This document shows positions 26,823 to 27,010 of a stretch of 27,010 nucleotides of DNA, piece after piece. Source of the stretch: Chloroflexota bacterium (GTDB lineage Bacteria; Chloroflexota; Limnocylindria; Limnocylindrales; CSP1-4); the NCBI GenBank assembly GCA_013696275.1, contig JACCYW010000377.1, positions 1 to 27,010 on the forward strand. Direction: 5' to 3'. The notes under the pieces are model-generated. The model had not been told where the DNA came from. It worked only from the letters and a program-made list of their open reading frames with translations, and did not search any database. Position 1 is the first letter of the stretch. The number at the start of each line of letters is the position of its first letter. A program made the position numbers and the translations under genes.

Positions 26823-27010
26823 TCGGCACGGCCGCCCATTCCATCCTCGCTGAGTCGGATCCCGGCAGCGAGCCGATGACGACCGCAGAACGCGTGCTCC
26901 GCATGGCCCACACCAGGGCGGCTGGCGCGGAGGTGGAGGTCACCGTGCGCACGGGACGGAGGCGTTGACCCGATTCGCGCGGAGCTTCATCCACCAGAAT
27001 GTGGCTCAGG
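26819..27010 (+). CDS. tldE: TldE/PmbA N-terminus with apparent one-base frameshift (partial, runs off right edge)
   Basis: The start of the TldD partner, beginning with GTG 26819 overlapping the tldD stop, or ATG 26877 (TTAERVLRMAHTRAAGAEVEVTV). The frame meets TGA at 26966-26968. The expected continuation ALTRFARSFIHQNVAQ, a strongly conserved TldE stretch, is encoded immediately afterwards in another frame from 26962. Loss of one G in a short G/A run around 26956-26961 explains it. Either the gene is broken, or this is a sequencing or assembly error at a homopolymer, which is plausible in a core-type gene whose partner is intact. The rest of the gene lies outside the window. Confidence 0.8.

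Noticed and set aside
25383..27010. TldD/TldE as a peptide-maturation part of the N-hydroxylase cassette
   Set aside because: No precursor-peptide-like small gene is visible, tldD has its own apparent promoter after a hairpin, and tldD/tldE are widespread housekeeping genes.

Overview
This is a GC-rich, densely packed bacterial chromosomal segment. The gene set suggests an uncultured member of the Chloroflexota (Limnocylindria/Ellin6529-like), though an actinobacterium-like lineage cannot be excluded without a search. That set comprises a zinc-ribbon/class III cyclase/AAA/TPR regulator, a CUT1 sugar ABC system next to a debranching-type glucosidase, a PHP-bearing DnaE and GTG/TTG starts. No phage, IS or CRISPR is visible.

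Left part (1-7103, all minus strand): a zinc-ribbon adenylate/guanylate cyclase fused to an AAA ATPase and a TPR-like tail, then tRNA-Leu(CAA), an ECF sigma factor, its putative membrane anti-sigma factor, a strong hairpin, and polA, which runs off the left edge. The PolA central domain has lost its proofreading residues.

Middle (7247-15000): a secreted right-handed beta-helix protein on the plus strand, a 500-base non-coding stretch with a strong hairpin and a 44/45-bp direct repeat, dnaE, and a debranching-type (alpha/alpha)6 glucosidase. The glucosidase is followed upstream on the same strand by a DUF624-like membrane protein, two CUT1 permeases and a sugar-binding lipoprotein (15017-19073). 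Together these form an oligosaccharide uptake and breakdown operon without its own ATPase.

From 19147 to 19905 lies a decayed two-component system: a receiver-domain remnant with a one-base frameshift and a kinase C-terminus with an in-frame stop, followed by short tandem repeats. A ZIP-type metal transporter with unusual metal-site residues and a convergent methyltransferase follow.

Right part (21928-27010, plus strand): a translationally coupled four-gene cassette (methyltransferase, GT2-like glycosyltransferase, YqcI/YcgG-family putative heme N-hydroxylase, DUF1989/urea-carboxylase-associated protein). All four overlap by 4 to 14 bases. This is the best candidate here for an undescribed pathway, probably making or processing an N-hydroxylated amine or guanidine compound. 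It is followed by tldD and by the start of tldE/pmbA, which carries an apparent one-base frameshift just before the window ends.
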